In this document: positions 16,004 to 23,975 of the stretch, piece by piece
Numbering within the stretch: the first letter of the stretch is position 1
How the letters are laid out: the number at the start of each line of letters is the position of its first letter
Assembly: GCF_033441515.1 (NCBI RefSeq)
Contig: NZ_JAWQJT010000002.1
Location: 2,170,001-2,234,000, forward strand
DNA from: Amycolatopsis solani
GTDB taxonomy: Bacteria > Actinomycetota > Actinomycetes > Mycobacteriales > Pseudonocardiaceae
DNA: 64,000 bases
Direction of reading: 5' to 3'
Program-made: the position numbers and the translations under genes
Notes under the pieces: generated by a model
Database searches by the model: none
What the model was told of the DNA's origin: nothing
Seen by the model: the letters and a program-made list of their open reading frames with translations, nothing else

Positions 16004-17025
16004 CGGCCTTGCCCCTTCAGCAGGGCGTCCAGGCGCGGGTAGACGGCGCGGGCGTTGTGCTCCCGGATCGCCGCCCAGTCCGCTTCGGGCAGGTTCGCGG
16101 CCTCGGCGTACCGGCGGGTGTCGTCGAAGTGGTGCCCGGTGCGCGGGTCGACGCTGCGGACCGCGCCGATCATCTCGGACGCGAAGAGGATGTTGCGGGC
16201 CGGGACGACGTCGAAGAGCAGGTCCGAACCCGGCTGGTGGTAGACGCAGGTGTCGAAGAAGACGTTGCCCAGCACGTGCTCCTCGAGCTCCGGCTTGCCC
16301 AGCGCCATCGCGAGGCCGCGGAACCGGCCCCAGTGGTAGGGCACCGCGCCGCCGCCGTGCGGGATGATCAGCTTCAGCGTCGGGAAGTCGGCGAACAGGT
16401 CGCCCTGCACGAGCTGCATGAACGCGGTCGTGTCGGCGTTGAGGTAGTGCGCGCCGGTCGTGTGGAACGCCGGGTTGACGCTGGTGGAGACGTGCACCAT
16501 CGCCGGGATGTCGTACTCCGCCATCTTCTCGTAGATCGGGTACCACGAGCGGTCGGTCAGCGGTGGGGCCGTCCAGTGCCCGCCGCTCGGGTCGGGGTTG
16601 AGGTTCAGCGCGACGGCGCCGTACTCCTCCACGCAGCGGGTCAGCTCCGGAACGCAGGTGGCGGGGTCGACGCCCGGCGACTGCGGGAGCATCGCCGCGG
16701 GCGCGAACCGGTCCGGGTAGAGCGTGCTGACGCGGTAGCAGAGCTCGTTGCAGATCGCGGCCCACTCCGCCGACGTCTCGAAGCCGCCGACGTGGTGGGC
16801 CATGAAGGACGCGCGGGGCGAGAAGATCGTCAGGTCGATCCCGCGTTCGTCCATCAGCTTCAGCTGGTTCGGCTCGATCGTCTCGCGCAGCTCGTCGTCG
16901 CTGATCCGCAGGTCGGCCCGCACGGGCTGGGCGGCCGAGCCGTCCAGCGCGGCGATCTGCTGGTCGCGCCACGCCGCGAGCGCGGGTGGTGCGGTGGTGT
17001 AGTGGCCGTGGCAGTCGATGATCAA
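16000..17025 (-). CDS. 4-oxalomesaconate hydratase-like amidohydrolase (LigJ family)
   Basis: The product has 341 aa with a TTG start at 17025 preceded by gaggactgacc. The N-terminus MIIDCHGHYTTAPPALAAWRD is close to the LigJ family, and H-x-H, MVHVS, IIPHGGGAVPYHWGR and LFASEM follow the amidohydrolase order of metal and base residues. The enzyme hydrates 4-oxalomesaconate to 4-carboxy-4-hydroxy-2-oxoadipate, the aldolase substrate. It heads the leftward LigJ-LigI-MFS operon. A GntR box at 17080 overlaps its predicted -35. Confidence 0.88.
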   Translation of the reverse strand: MIIDCHGHYTTAPPALAAWRDQQIAALDGSAAQPVRADLRISDDELRETIEPNQLKLMDERGIDLTIFSPRASFMAHHVGGFETSAEWAAICNELCYRVSTLYPDRFAPAAMLPQSPGVDPATCVPELTRCVEEYGAVALNLNPDPSGGHWTAPPLTDRSWYPIYEKMAEYDIPAMVHVSTSVNPAFHTTGAHYLNADTTAFMQLVQGDLFADFPTLKLIIPHGGGAVPYHWGRFRGLAMALGKPELEEHVLGNVFFDTCVYHQPGSDLLFDVVPARNILFASEMIGAVRSVDPRTGHHFDDTRRYAEAANLPEADWAAIREHNARAVYPRLDALLKGQGR

Positions 17026-17079
17026 GGTCAGTCCTCGTCGCTTCGCATGCTTGATGGTCGCACCCTAATCGTCGATGAA

Positions 17080-17091
17080 ATTGTTTACAAT
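17080..17091. promoter_or_regulatory. GntR box upstream of the LigJ-LigI operon
   Basis: ATTGTTTACAAT is a perfect palindrome around a TT centre. On the leftward coding strand the sequence reads TTGTAA, 17 bases, then TAGGGT, so the box covers the likely -35. It shares its core with the boxes near 10265, 10995 and 11830. Confidence 0.7.
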
Positions 17092-17145
17092 ATCTGCGAC
17101 GAGGTTGTGACCGTGCGCTGAGCACCCCGAACCACGGGTGACGGC

Positions 17146-17919
17146 TTACCGCGGTCTCAGCGTTCCGGTGGCCGTCCGCCGCCCGGACCGGTCGCGGACG
17201 GCCGTGGTCGTCGCGTCCGCGCCCGGCCGGGCCGAGGCGATCAGGCCCTGGAAGTCGAACAGCGGCGCCACGAGCCGGTACTCGAAGCTCAACGGCCCGG
17301 TGACCCCGCGGGCCCGGGCGGCTTCGGCCATCGCGACCGCCTGCAGCGGCCCGTGGGTGAGCAGCCCGGGATAGCCCTCGACGTCGCGGCAGTAGTCGCG
17401 GTCGTAGTGGATGCGGTGGGCGTTGTACGTCAGCGCCGAGAAGCGGAACAGCAGCGTGGGCGTCACGTCGAGGGACCACTCCCCCGCGGCCGGCAGCACC
17501 TCGGGGCCGCCGGCCGAGTGTGCCTCCCCGGTGCCGGCACCCCGGTAGACGAGGTCCTGCTCCTCGTCGACGACGAGCCGGCCCGCCTGGTGGATCCGGC
17601 GGGCGACCGTGACGAAGGTCAGCGGCCCGGACCGGCCCTGCTTCTCGCGCGTCGCCACGACTTCCGAGTGCCGGGTGGCGTCCGCACCCCAGCGGAGTTC
17701 CCCGGTCGTGCGCACCCGGCCGCCGGCCCACATGCGACGTCCGGGTGGCGTCCCGTCGCGGACCGGGTGCCCGTCCGGGCCCAGGTCGGCCTGGGCGGGC
17801 CGGTCGAGCAGGTACACCCAGTGCCACAGCAGCGGCAGGACGCCGTCCTCGGGAACGCCGACGCCGAGCAGCGCGGCGAGCGCCTCGGCGGGCCCGGGGA
17901 GGATGCGCTCGGTGATCAC
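17146..17919 (-). CDS. MaoC/HTD2-type acyl-CoA hydratase (itaconyl- or mesaconyl-CoA hydratase-like)
   Basis: The product has 257 aa from a GTG at 17919 that overlaps the acyl-CoA dehydrogenase stop. The N-terminal half is a FAS1-like dehydratase module with WHWVYLLDRPAQADLGPDGHP and RMWAGGRVR. The C-terminal half has the hot-dog hydratase motif NAHRIHYDRDYCRDVEGYPGLLTHGPLQ, whose D and H are catalytic in this family. This architecture is typical of mesaconyl-C4-CoA and itaconyl-CoA hydratases. With the adjoining dehydrogenase it would desaturate and then hydrate a branched dicarboxylyl-CoA. The substrate is inferred. Confidence 0.8.
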   Translation of the reverse strand: MITERILPGPAEALAALLGVGVPEDGVLPLLWHWVYLLDRPAQADLGPDGHPVRDGTPPGRRMWAGGRVRTTGELRWGADATRHSEVVATREKQGRSGPLTFVTVARRIHQAGRLVVDEEQDLVYRGAGTGEAHSAGGPEVLPAAGEWSLDVTPTLLFRFSALTYNAHRIHYDRDYCRDVEGYPGLLTHGPLQAVAMAEAARARGVTGPLSFEYRLVAPLFDFQGLIASARPGADATTTAVRDRSGRRTATGTLRPR

Positions 17920-19082
17920 GCGCGGTCACCCCCGATCGGGTGGCGCTTGACCAGCTGCCGGGCGATGACCGTGCGCTGGATTTCGTTGGTGCCCTCGCCG
18001 ACGATCATCAGCGGCGCGTCCCGGAAGTAGCGTTCGACGTCGAACTCCGTGGAGTAGCCGTAGCCGCCGTGGATGCGCACCGCCGCCAGCGCGATCTCCA
18101 TCGCCGTCTCGGACGCGAACAGCTTCGCCATGCCGGCTTCGAGGTCGGCGCGCGCACCGGAGTCGTAGCGCCGGGCGGCGTGGTGGACGAGCTGGCGCGC
18201 CGCCTCCAGCTTGGTGGCCATGTCGGCGAGGTGGTTGCCGACCGACTGGTGCTGCCAGATCGGCTTGCCGAACGTCTCGCGTTCCTGGGCGTAGCGCAGG
18301 GAATCCTCCAGCGCGGCCCGGCCGACGCCGAGCGCGCGGGAGGCGACCTGGATCCGGCCGATCTCCAGGCCCCGCATCATCTGCGCGAACCCCTTGCCCT
18401 CGACCCCGCCGAGCAGCGACGCCGACGGCGTCCGGAAGTCCACAAAGGACAGCTCGCAGCTTTCGACGCCCTTGTAGCCCAGTTTCGGCAGGTCGCGGGA
18501 GACCTCGAACCCCGGGCCGTGCTCGACGAGCAGGATGCTGATGCCCGCGTGCGCGGGTTCGGCGCGCGGATCGGTCTTGCACAGCAACGCGACGAGCTGC
18601 GAACGGCGGGCGTTGGTGATCCACGTCTTGGCGCCGTCGACGACGTAGGTGTCCCCGTCCCGGCGGGCGGTGGTGCGCAGCGCCTGCAGGTCGGACCCAC
18701 CGCCGGGCTCGGTCAGCGCCATCGTCGCGCGAACCTCACCGGTGGCCATCCGCGGCAGGTAGTGGTCCTGCTGCGCGCGCGTGCCGTGCTCGGCGATGAG
18801 CTTCGCGACCACGGTGTGCCCGCCCATCGCGCCGGCCAGGCTCATCCAGCCCCGCGCCAGTTCCTCGGTGATCACGGCGTAGCACTGCGCGGACACCCGC
18901 GCCTCACCCCACGGTTCGGGGACGGCGAGCCCGAAGACGCCGAGCCGCTTCATCTGCTCGATGAGCGCTTCGGGGTAGGTGTCGGCGTGGTCCAGTTCCC
19001 GCGCGGACGGCCGGACGTCGCGGTCCACGAAGTCGCGCACCACCGCGACGATCGCGGTCTCCTCTTCGGTCAGCCCGTCCAT
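17916..19082 (-). CDS. Acyl-CoA dehydrogenase
   Basis: The product has 388 aa from the ATG at 19082 (MDGLTEEETAIV), which follows gagaggag; an in-frame upstream start at 19139 has no RBS. The FAD-binding signature ALTEPGGGSDLQALRTTA, the GETFGKP-like ERETFGKPIWQHQ, and the C-terminal VGEGTNEIQRTVIARQL with the catalytic Glu region are intact. The length is standard. It uses FAD and passes electrons to ETF. It forms a two-gene operon with the hydratase and is divergent from the ArsR-ArsC gene. Confidence 0.9.
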   Translation of the reverse strand: MDGLTEEETAIVAVVRDFVDRDVRPSARELDHADTYPEALIEQMKRLGVFGLAVPEPWGEARVSAQCYAVITEELARGWMSLAGAMGGHTVVAKLIAEHGTRAQQDHYLPRMATGEVRATMALTEPGGGSDLQALRTTARRDGDTYVVDGAKTWITNARRSQLVALLCKTDPRAEPAHAGISILLVEHGPGFEVSRDLPKLGYKGVESCELSFVDFRTPSASLLGGVEGKGFAQMMRGLEIGRIQVASRALGVGRAALEDSLRYAQERETFGKPIWQHQSVGNHLADMATKLEAARQLVHHAARRYDSGARADLEAGMAKLFASETAMEIALAAVRIHGGYGYSTEFDVERYFRDAPLMIVGEGTNEIQRTVIARQLVKRHPIGGDRA

Positions 19083-19128
19083 TCCGCTCCTCTCGATCGG
19101 CTCGCCCCTCATCATGACGCACTGTTCC

Positions 19129-19144
19129 ATCAATCTCATTTGAT
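19129..19144. promoter_or_regulatory. Candidate ArsR-type operator
   Basis: ATCAATCTCATTTGAT is an imperfect palindrome (arms ATCAA/TTGAT) 14 bp before the ArsR-ArsC start. Spacing and A/T-rich arms fit ArsR-family sites. It could also influence the divergent acyl-CoA dehydrogenase. Confidence 0.5.
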
Positions 19145-19157
19145 GTAATCTGCCGGG

Positions 19158-19892
19158 ATGGCGTCACCGGAGCCACCGCCGTTCGTCCGCCTCGCCGCGC
19201 ACCCGCTGCGGTGGTCGCTGCTGACCGCGCTCGCCGGCCGCGACCTGCGGGTCCGCGAGCTGGTGGAGCGCGTCGGCCAGCCCCAGAACCTGGTCTCCTA
19301 CCACCTGCGGCTGCTGCGCGACGGCGGGCTCGTCGGGGTCACGCGCAGCAGTTTCGACGGGCGCGACAGCTACTACCACCTGGACCTCGACCGGTGTTCC
19401 GCCGCGCTGACGGCGACCGGCGCGGCGCTGCACCCGGCGTTGCTCCGCGAGCCCGCGCCCGCCGCGGCGGGGGTCACCGTGCTGTTCGTCTGCACCGGCA
19501 ACAGCGCCCGCTCCCCCATCGCCGAAGCCCTGCTGCGGCAGCGGACCGGCGGCCGGGTGGCCGCGGCCAGCGCGGGCACCCACCCGAAAGCCGCGCTGCA
19601 CCCGGAGGCCGTCCGGGCGCTGGCCGGGGAGTTCGGCATCGACCTCGCCGGGCAGCGGCCGCGGCACCTGGACGCGGTCGCCGGGCAGCGGTTCGACCAC
19701 GTGATCACGGTGTGCGACAAGGCCCGCGAGGTCTGCCCGGCCTTCCCGCACCGGCGGCACTGGAGCATCCCGGACCCGGCGGCCGCGCACGATCCCGGCG
19801 CGTTCCGGCGCACCGCGGCCGAGCTCGACACGCGCGTCCGGCACCTGCTGCCGGAACTCGCTGCGGCACAAGGCAAGGAGGACCGGTCATGA
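19158..19892 (+). CDS. ArsR winged-helix fused to arsenate reductase / low-MW phosphatase
   Basis: The product has 244 aa. Residues about 10-80 are an ArsR-like winged helix (RELVERVGQPQNLVSYHLRLL) that lacks the ELCVC metal-binding cysteines. Residues about 106-240 are an LMW-PTP/ArsC domain with the P-loop CTGNSARS (C112 to R118). Further Cys at 186 and 193 (VCDKAREVC) match the redox cysteines of thioredoxin- or mycoredoxin-linked ArsC proteins. It probably reduces arsenate and controls its own transcription. Its stop overlaps the next gene by ATGA. No arsenite pump is next to it in this window. Confidence 0.82.
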   Translation: MASPEPPPFVRLAAHPLRWSLLTALAGRDLRVRELVERVGQPQNLVSYHLRLLRDGGLVGVTRSSFDGRDSYYHLDLDRCSAALTATGAALHPALLREPAPAAAGVTVLFVCTGNSARSPIAEALLRQRTGGRVAAASAGTHPKAALHPEAVRALAGEFGIDLAGQRPRHLDAVAGQRFDHVITVCDKAREVCPAFPHRRHWSIPDPAAAHDPGAFRRTAAELDTRVRHLLPELAAAQGKEDRS

Positions 19893-20263
19893 CCGATCAG
19901 CTCGCGAGCGTCCGGTACATCGTCGACGACGTCCCGGCGGCCATCGCCTTCTACACCACCCACCTCGGCTTCACGGTGCGGATGAGCGCCGCACCCGCGT
20001 TCGCCGACGTCGTCCGCGGCCCGTTGCGGCTGCTGCTCTCGGGGCCCGCCAGCTCGGGTGCCCGCGCCACCCCGGCGGACGCGTCGGCGGCGGGCCGCAA
20101 CCGCATCCACCTGGTGGTCCCGGACCTGGACGCGGAGATCCGGCGGCTGGACGAGGCCGGGGTGCGGTTCCTCGGCGACGTCGTCGCCGGGCCGGGCGGG
20201 CGGCAGATCCTGCTCGCCGACCCCGCGGGGAACCTGGTCGAGCTCTTCGAAGCCGCCCACTGA
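19889..20263 (+). CDS. VOC-superfamily (glyoxalase/bleomycin-resistance-like) protein
   Basis: The product has 124 aa, one VOC unit: VRYIVDDVPAAIAFYTTHLGF at the start, NRIHLVVPDLDAEIRRLDEAG in the middle, LLADPAGNLVELFE at the end. It overlaps the ArsR-ArsC gene by 4 bp after an aaggagga RBS (19874-19882), so the two are translationally coupled. ArsI C-As lyase is a VOC protein too, but the Cys pair needed for organoarsenical cleavage is absent. Substrate unknown. Confidence 0.75.
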   Translation: MTDQLASVRYIVDDVPAAIAFYTTHLGFTVRMSAAPAFADVVRGPLRLLLSGPASSGARATPADASAAGRNRIHLVVPDLDAEIRRLDEAGVRFLGDVVAGPGGRQILLADPAGNLVELFEAAH

Positions 20264-20309
20264 CGCCAGCCGAAAATTACCAAAGGTAAGTTCTGCTGCC
20301 TTCTTGACA

Positions 20310-20322
20310 TGACCAATGGTCA
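20310..20322. promoter_or_regulatory. 13-bp palindrome next to a -35-like element
   Basis: TGACCA-A-TGGTCA is a perfect palindrome that begins one base after TTGACA (20304-20309). It contains the ACCA/TGGT half-sites seen in the dre-like box 23 bp downstream, in the opposite orientation. It may be a second regulator site in the chitin-operon promoter. Confidence 0.4.
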
Positions 20323-20344
20323 GGAGGAGGGTACTGGCCACCCG

Positions 20345-20360
20345 ATTCGTCTAGACCAAT
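20345..20360. promoter_or_regulatory. dre-like DasR box
   Basis: ATTCGTCTAGACCAAT is a 16-bp palindrome with a single mismatched pair. It matches the known DasR-response element pattern built on TGGTCTAGACCA. It lies 37 bp before the GH16-CBM gene, and a DasR-like regulator is encoded at the end of this gene set, so repression relieved by amino-sugar phosphates is the likely control. Confidence 0.7.
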
Positions 20361-20396
20361 CGGCCTCCCCGCGGACGGCATCCCAGGAGGAGACCC

Positions 20397-21578
20397 ATGT
20401 CCCGTACCACCCGGACCACCACCGCAGCCCTCACCAGCCTCGCCACCGTGGCCGCCACCGCCCTCATCCTCTCCGGCGGGGCCGGCGCCAGCCCGGCGGC
20501 CGCCGCGGCCGCCGACTGCGGTGTGCTCTTCGACGACTTCCACTACGCCTCGCCCACCGACTCCGCCTTCAGCGGGGCCGGGTGGACCACCCGCAACGAC
20601 GTCGGCAGCCCCGGGGTGCCCGGCGCGCGCTGGCTCACCAGCAACGTCAGCTTCCCGACGGTCAACGGCGAGCGGGTCGCGCAGCTCACCGCGAGCACCG
20701 ACGGCTCCGCGAACGGCACCACGCACGCCGAGCTGTACCAGAACCAGCTGCGGTTCTTCGAAGGCACGTACGCCAGCCGGGTCCGCTTCACCGACGCGCC
20801 GGACAGCGGGACCGACGGCGACCACGTCAACGAAACCTACTTCACGATCTCGCCGCTGCGGTACGACCGCGACCCGCTCTACAGCGAGCTGGACTTCTCC
20901 GAGTACCTGCCCAACGGCGGCTGGGGCGGCTCGCAGGCCAACTACCAGACCAGCTGGTACACCTACTGGAACAACCCGACGTGGGACGGGCTGCGCACGT
21001 CCACCGCGCAGAACCGCAGCCTGGCCGGCTGGCACGACATCGTCACGCAGGTCTCCGGCGGGCACGTCAAGTACTACATCGACGGCGTCCTGACCGCCGA
21101 CCACACCACCGACGCCCAGGGCAACCCGGTGTACCCGCGCACGCCGATGTCGATCAACTACAACATGTGGTTCATCGACACCGCGGGCCACACGAGCGGG
21201 AACAGCGTCTACACCGAGCAGGTGGACTGGACCTACTACGCCGGCAACCAGGTCGTCTCCCCCGCCGACGCCGTCGCGAAGGCCGGGCAGTACCGCACCT
21301 CCGGAACGTCCCACGTGGACACCGTCACCGGCTGCACCACCCCGACCAGCCCGCCGGCGACCACGACCACCAAGCCGACCACCCCGACGACGCCCACCAC
21401 CCCGACCACGCCGTCCCAGCCCGCCGACTGCTCGAGCGCGCCGGAATGGGACTGGGGCACGGTGTACCTCGGCGGCCAGCGCGTGAAGCACAGCGCCCAC
21501 CTCTGGCAGGCGAACTGGTGGACCCAGGGCTCCGAGCCCGGCCTCACCGCCCAGTGGGCCGACCTCGGCCACTGCTGA
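20397..21578 (+). CDS. Secreted GH16-like glycoside hydrolase with CBM5/12 chitin-binding module
   Basis: The product has 393 aa. A signal peptide (1 to about 36) is followed by a concanavalin-like lectin/hydrolase domain (about 40-285) containing ELDFSE at 164-169, the GH16 catalytic E-x-D-x-x-E pattern. After a Thr/Pro linker (about 308-342: repeated TTTKPTTPTTP) comes a CBM5/12 module with WDWGTVYLGGQRVKHSAHLWQA split around its aromatic residues. The CBM family binds chitin. An RBS (aggagga) precedes the ATG. Lying between a dre-like box and the chitobiose transporter, it probably attacks a chitin-associated glucan or chitin itself. Confidence 0.78.
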   Translation: MSRTTRTTTAALTSLATVAATALILSGGAGASPAAAAAADCGVLFDDFHYASPTDSAFSGAGWTTRNDVGSPGVPGARWLTSNVSFPTVNGERVAQLTASTDGSANGTTHAELYQNQLRFFEGTYASRVRFTDAPDSGTDGDHVNETYFTISPLRYDRDPLYSELDFSEYLPNGGWGGSQANYQTSWYTYWNNPTWDGLRTSTAQNRSLAGWHDIVTQVSGGHVKYYIDGVLTADHTTDAQGNPVYPRTPMSINYNMWFIDTAGHTSGNSVYTEQVDWTYYAGNQVVSPADAVAKAGQYRTSGTSHVDTVTGCTTPTSPPATTTTKPTTPTTPTTPTTPSQPADCSSAPEWDWGTVYLGGQRVKHSAHLWQANWWTQGSEPGLTAQWADLGHC

Positions 21579-21598
21579 CCCCCATCTCCCCCCGGCAG

Positions 21599-21644
21599 GT
21601 CGTGAGTGTTTAGGCGGGTTCTAACCCTCCTAAACACTCACGAC
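21599..21644. terminator. 16-bp stem inverted repeat, terminator or intergenic repeat
   Basis: GTCGTGAGTGTTTAGG (21599-21614) pairs perfectly with 21629-21644 over a 14-base loop. It lies 20 bp after the GH16 stop and 39 bp before the binding-protein gene. It could end or attenuate transcription, so that the hydrolase is made more than the transporter. It also has the look of a dispersed genomic repeat. Confidence 0.6.
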
Positions 21645-21682
21645 CCCCGCACCGCACCCACCTCACGCCTCCGGGAATCCCC

Positions 21683-22957
21683 ATGCGCAGACGCATCCTC
21701 GCCGCCGCACTGGCCGTCGCCGCACTGGCCGCCAGTGCCTGTGGCACCGACACCCCCGCTCCCGCCGCCGGCGGGGGCACCCTGACCGTCTGGCTGATGA
21801 ACGGCGACCTGAGCGACAAGGCCACCGCGGCGATCAACGCCGCGTTCGAGAAGGCCACCGGCGCGAAGGTCACCGTCCAGATCCAGGAATGGGACAACAT
21901 CAACACCAAGATCAGCACCGCGCTGGCCCAGGACACCACGCCGGACGTCATCGAGATCGGCAACACGAACGTCCCGCTGTTCGCCGCCAACGGCGCGCTG
22001 ACCGACCTCACCCCGCACCGCGCCGAGCTCGCCGCCGGGCAGACCTGGCTGCCCGGCCTGATCGGGCCGGCCACTGTGGACGATCACGTCTACGCGGCCC
22101 CGCTGTTCGCAGGCAACCGCTCGGTGATCTACGACAAGCAGGTCTGGGCCGACGCCGGCGTCACCGCGCCGCCCACGACGTACGCCGAGCTCACCGCCGC
22201 GCTCGACAAGATCAAGGCGAAGCACTCCGCGCCGGACTACTCGGTCTTCCACTTCCCCGGCCGGTACTGGTTCGGCGCGCTGCAGTTCGTCTGGGACGCC
22301 GGTGGCCGGATCGCCGTGCAGCAGGACGGCAAGTGGGCCGGCGCCCTCGAAAGCCCGGAGGCGCAGAAGGGACTGCAGGCCTGGAAGGACTTCCAGAACG
22401 CCTACTCCTCCCCCGCGTCCCGCAACGTCGACACGAAGGCACCCGACCAGGCCGCCGTCTTCTCCGCCGGCGGCGCCGCGGCCATCCTCGACACCAGCGT
22501 CAACACCGTCGTCAAGAACAAGCCGGAGCTCAAGGACCGCCTCGGCACGTTCCCCTTCCCCAGCGCCACGCCCGGGCAGACGCAGCCGGTCTTCCTCGGC
22601 GGGTCCGACCTGGCGATCGCGGCCAAGAGCCGCAACCAGGACCTCGCGCTCGCCTACGTCAAGGCGGCGACCGACCCGGCCGTGCAGCGCGACGCGATCG
22701 TCGGCATCGACGGCTGGACCCCGATTTCGACCGAGCTCATCGACCGGATCACGCCGTCGCTGCCGCCGCTCAACGCCGCGTTCGCCACCGCGGCCAAGAC
22801 CAGCGTCGCGACACCGGCCGCACCCGGCTGGGCGACCATCGAGAGTGACAAGTCGATCAACACGTTCTTCGCCGACATCGCGACCGGGCGCAAGCCGATC
22901 GCCCAAGCGGCCAAGGACTTCGACGCCCACCTCACCGAAGCGCTCAACGCCCGCTGA
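21683..22957 (+). CDS. ABC sugar-binding lipoprotein, chitobiose type (DasA-like)
   Basis: The product has 424 aa. A lipoprotein signal with lipobox LAASAC places the mature N-terminal Cys at residue 20. The remainder is a family 1 extracellular solute-binding protein (LTVWLMNGDLSDKATAAINA, then YGKQVW-like VIYDKQVWADAGV and FPFPSATPGQTQPVFLGGSDLAI). It heads a binding protein, permease, permease, GH20, GntR order identical to DasABC-type loci. It captures N,N'-diacetylchitobiose or a related chito-oligosaccharide (inference from context). No ATPase is encoded here, as expected for systems that share MsiK. Confidence 0.85.
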   Translation: MRRRILAAALAVAALAASACGTDTPAPAAGGGTLTVWLMNGDLSDKATAAINAAFEKATGAKVTVQIQEWDNINTKISTALAQDTTPDVIEIGNTNVPLFAANGALTDLTPHRAELAAGQTWLPGLIGPATVDDHVYAAPLFAGNRSVIYDKQVWADAGVTAPPTTYAELTAALDKIKAKHSAPDYSVFHFPGRYWFGALQFVWDAGGRIAVQQDGKWAGALESPEAQKGLQAWKDFQNAYSSPASRNVDTKAPDQAAVFSAGGAAAILDTSVNTVVKNKPELKDRLGTFPFPSATPGQTQPVFLGGSDLAIAAKSRNQDLALAYVKAATDPAVQRDAIVGIDGWTPISTELIDRITPSLPPLNAAFATAAKTSVATPAAPGWATIESDKSINTFFADIATGRKPIAQAAKDFDAHLTEALNAR

Positions 22958-23033
22958 CCGGCGGGGCAGCCCGGCTGACCGCCGTCCCCGCCGGGCCGCC
23001 CCGCCCCTTTCCCGCTTCCGACAAGGAGTCCCC

Positions 23034-23975
23034 GTGTTGCTCGTGAAAGCGCGGCCGCACGCGCCGGAAAGACCGGCGGCGCCCCGGCGGCGCCGGTCGC
23101 TGCTGCCCTACGGCCTGCTCCTGCCCGCGGCCGCGCTGCTCGGGCTGGTGCTCGGCTACCCGCTGCTGCGGCTGGTCGTCATCTCGCTGCAGGAGTACGG
23201 CCTGCGCTCGCTGTTCACCGGCACGACGGGCTTCGCGGGCTGGGACAACTACGCCGCCGTGCTCGGCGACGACCAGCTGCTCCCGGTGCTCGCCCGCAGC
23301 GTCGGCTTCTGCGCCGCACTGGTGCTCGGCACGCTCCTGATCGGTTTCGCGGTCGCCCTCCTGCTGCGCAAGCTGGGCCGCGGGATGCGCACGGCGGTGA
23401 CGCTCTGCCTGATCGCCGCCTGGGCCCTGCCGAACGTGGCGTCCACTTTGGTCTGGCAGTGGCTCTTCCAGCCCGGCTACGGCGTGGTGAACTGGCTGCT
23501 CACCCAGCTCGGCTTCGGCGACCTCACCCAGCACGACTGGACGACGTCGCCGGCGTCGGCGTTCACGCTGGTGTGGCTGCTCGTCGTCTGGCAGTCGGTG
23601 CCGTTCGTCGCGCTCACGCTCTACGCCGGGCTTTCGCAGATCCCGCAGTCCTACTACGAAGCGGCCGCGCTCGACGGCGCCGGGCCGTGGCGCGCGCACC
23701 GCACGATCACCTTCCCGTTCCTGCAGCCCATCCTCGGCCTGGTGACCATCCTGTCGATCATCTGGGACTTCACCGTCTTCAACCAGATCTGGATCCTCAC
23801 CCAGGGCGGCCCGGACGGCGGCACCACGACGCTCGGCATCTGGACGTTCACCCGTGCGTTCAGCCGCAACGACTTCGGCCAGGGCGCGGCGATCGCCGTC
23901 GTCTCGGTCGCGCTGCTCGTCGCGCTGACCGCGGTGTACGTGCGACGGCTCGTGCGATCGGGGGAGGACCTGTGA
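23034..23975 (+). CDS. ABC sugar permease, MalF-like (DasB-like)
   Basis: The product has 313 aa from a GTG at 23034 preceded by acaaggag. Six transmembrane helices; the cytoplasmic EAA loop appears as YYEAAALDGAGPWRAHRTITFP. The N-terminal tail is Arg/Pro-rich. Its stop overlaps the next permease start by GTGA. Together with the second permease it forms the channel for the binding protein at 21683. Confidence 0.88.
   Translation: MLLVKARPHAPERPAAPRRRRSLLPYGLLLPAAALLGLVLGYPLLRLVVISLQEYGLRSLFTGTTGFAGWDNYAAVLGDDQLLPVLARSVGFCAALVLGTLLIGFAVALLLRKLGRGMRTAVTLCLIAAWALPNVASTLVWQWLFQPGYGVVNWLLTQLGFGDLTQHDWTTSPASAFTLVWLLVVWQSVPFVALTLYAGLSQIPQSYYEAAALDGAGPWRAHRTITFPFLQPILGLVTILSIIWDFTVFNQIWILTQGGPDGGTTTLGIWTFTRAFSRNDFGQGAAIAVVSVALLVALTAVYVRRLVRSGEDL

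Noticed and set aside
15089..17929. A single leftward open frame that would join lactonase, hydratase region and beyond
   Set aside because: Only residues from the GTG at 16003 match the LigI family; the upstream part is a shadow of the LigJ and MaoC genes in another frame.
19889..20263. VOC protein as ArsI C-As lyase
   Set aside because: The Cys pair needed for organoarsenical binding is absent; neighbourhood alone is not enough.
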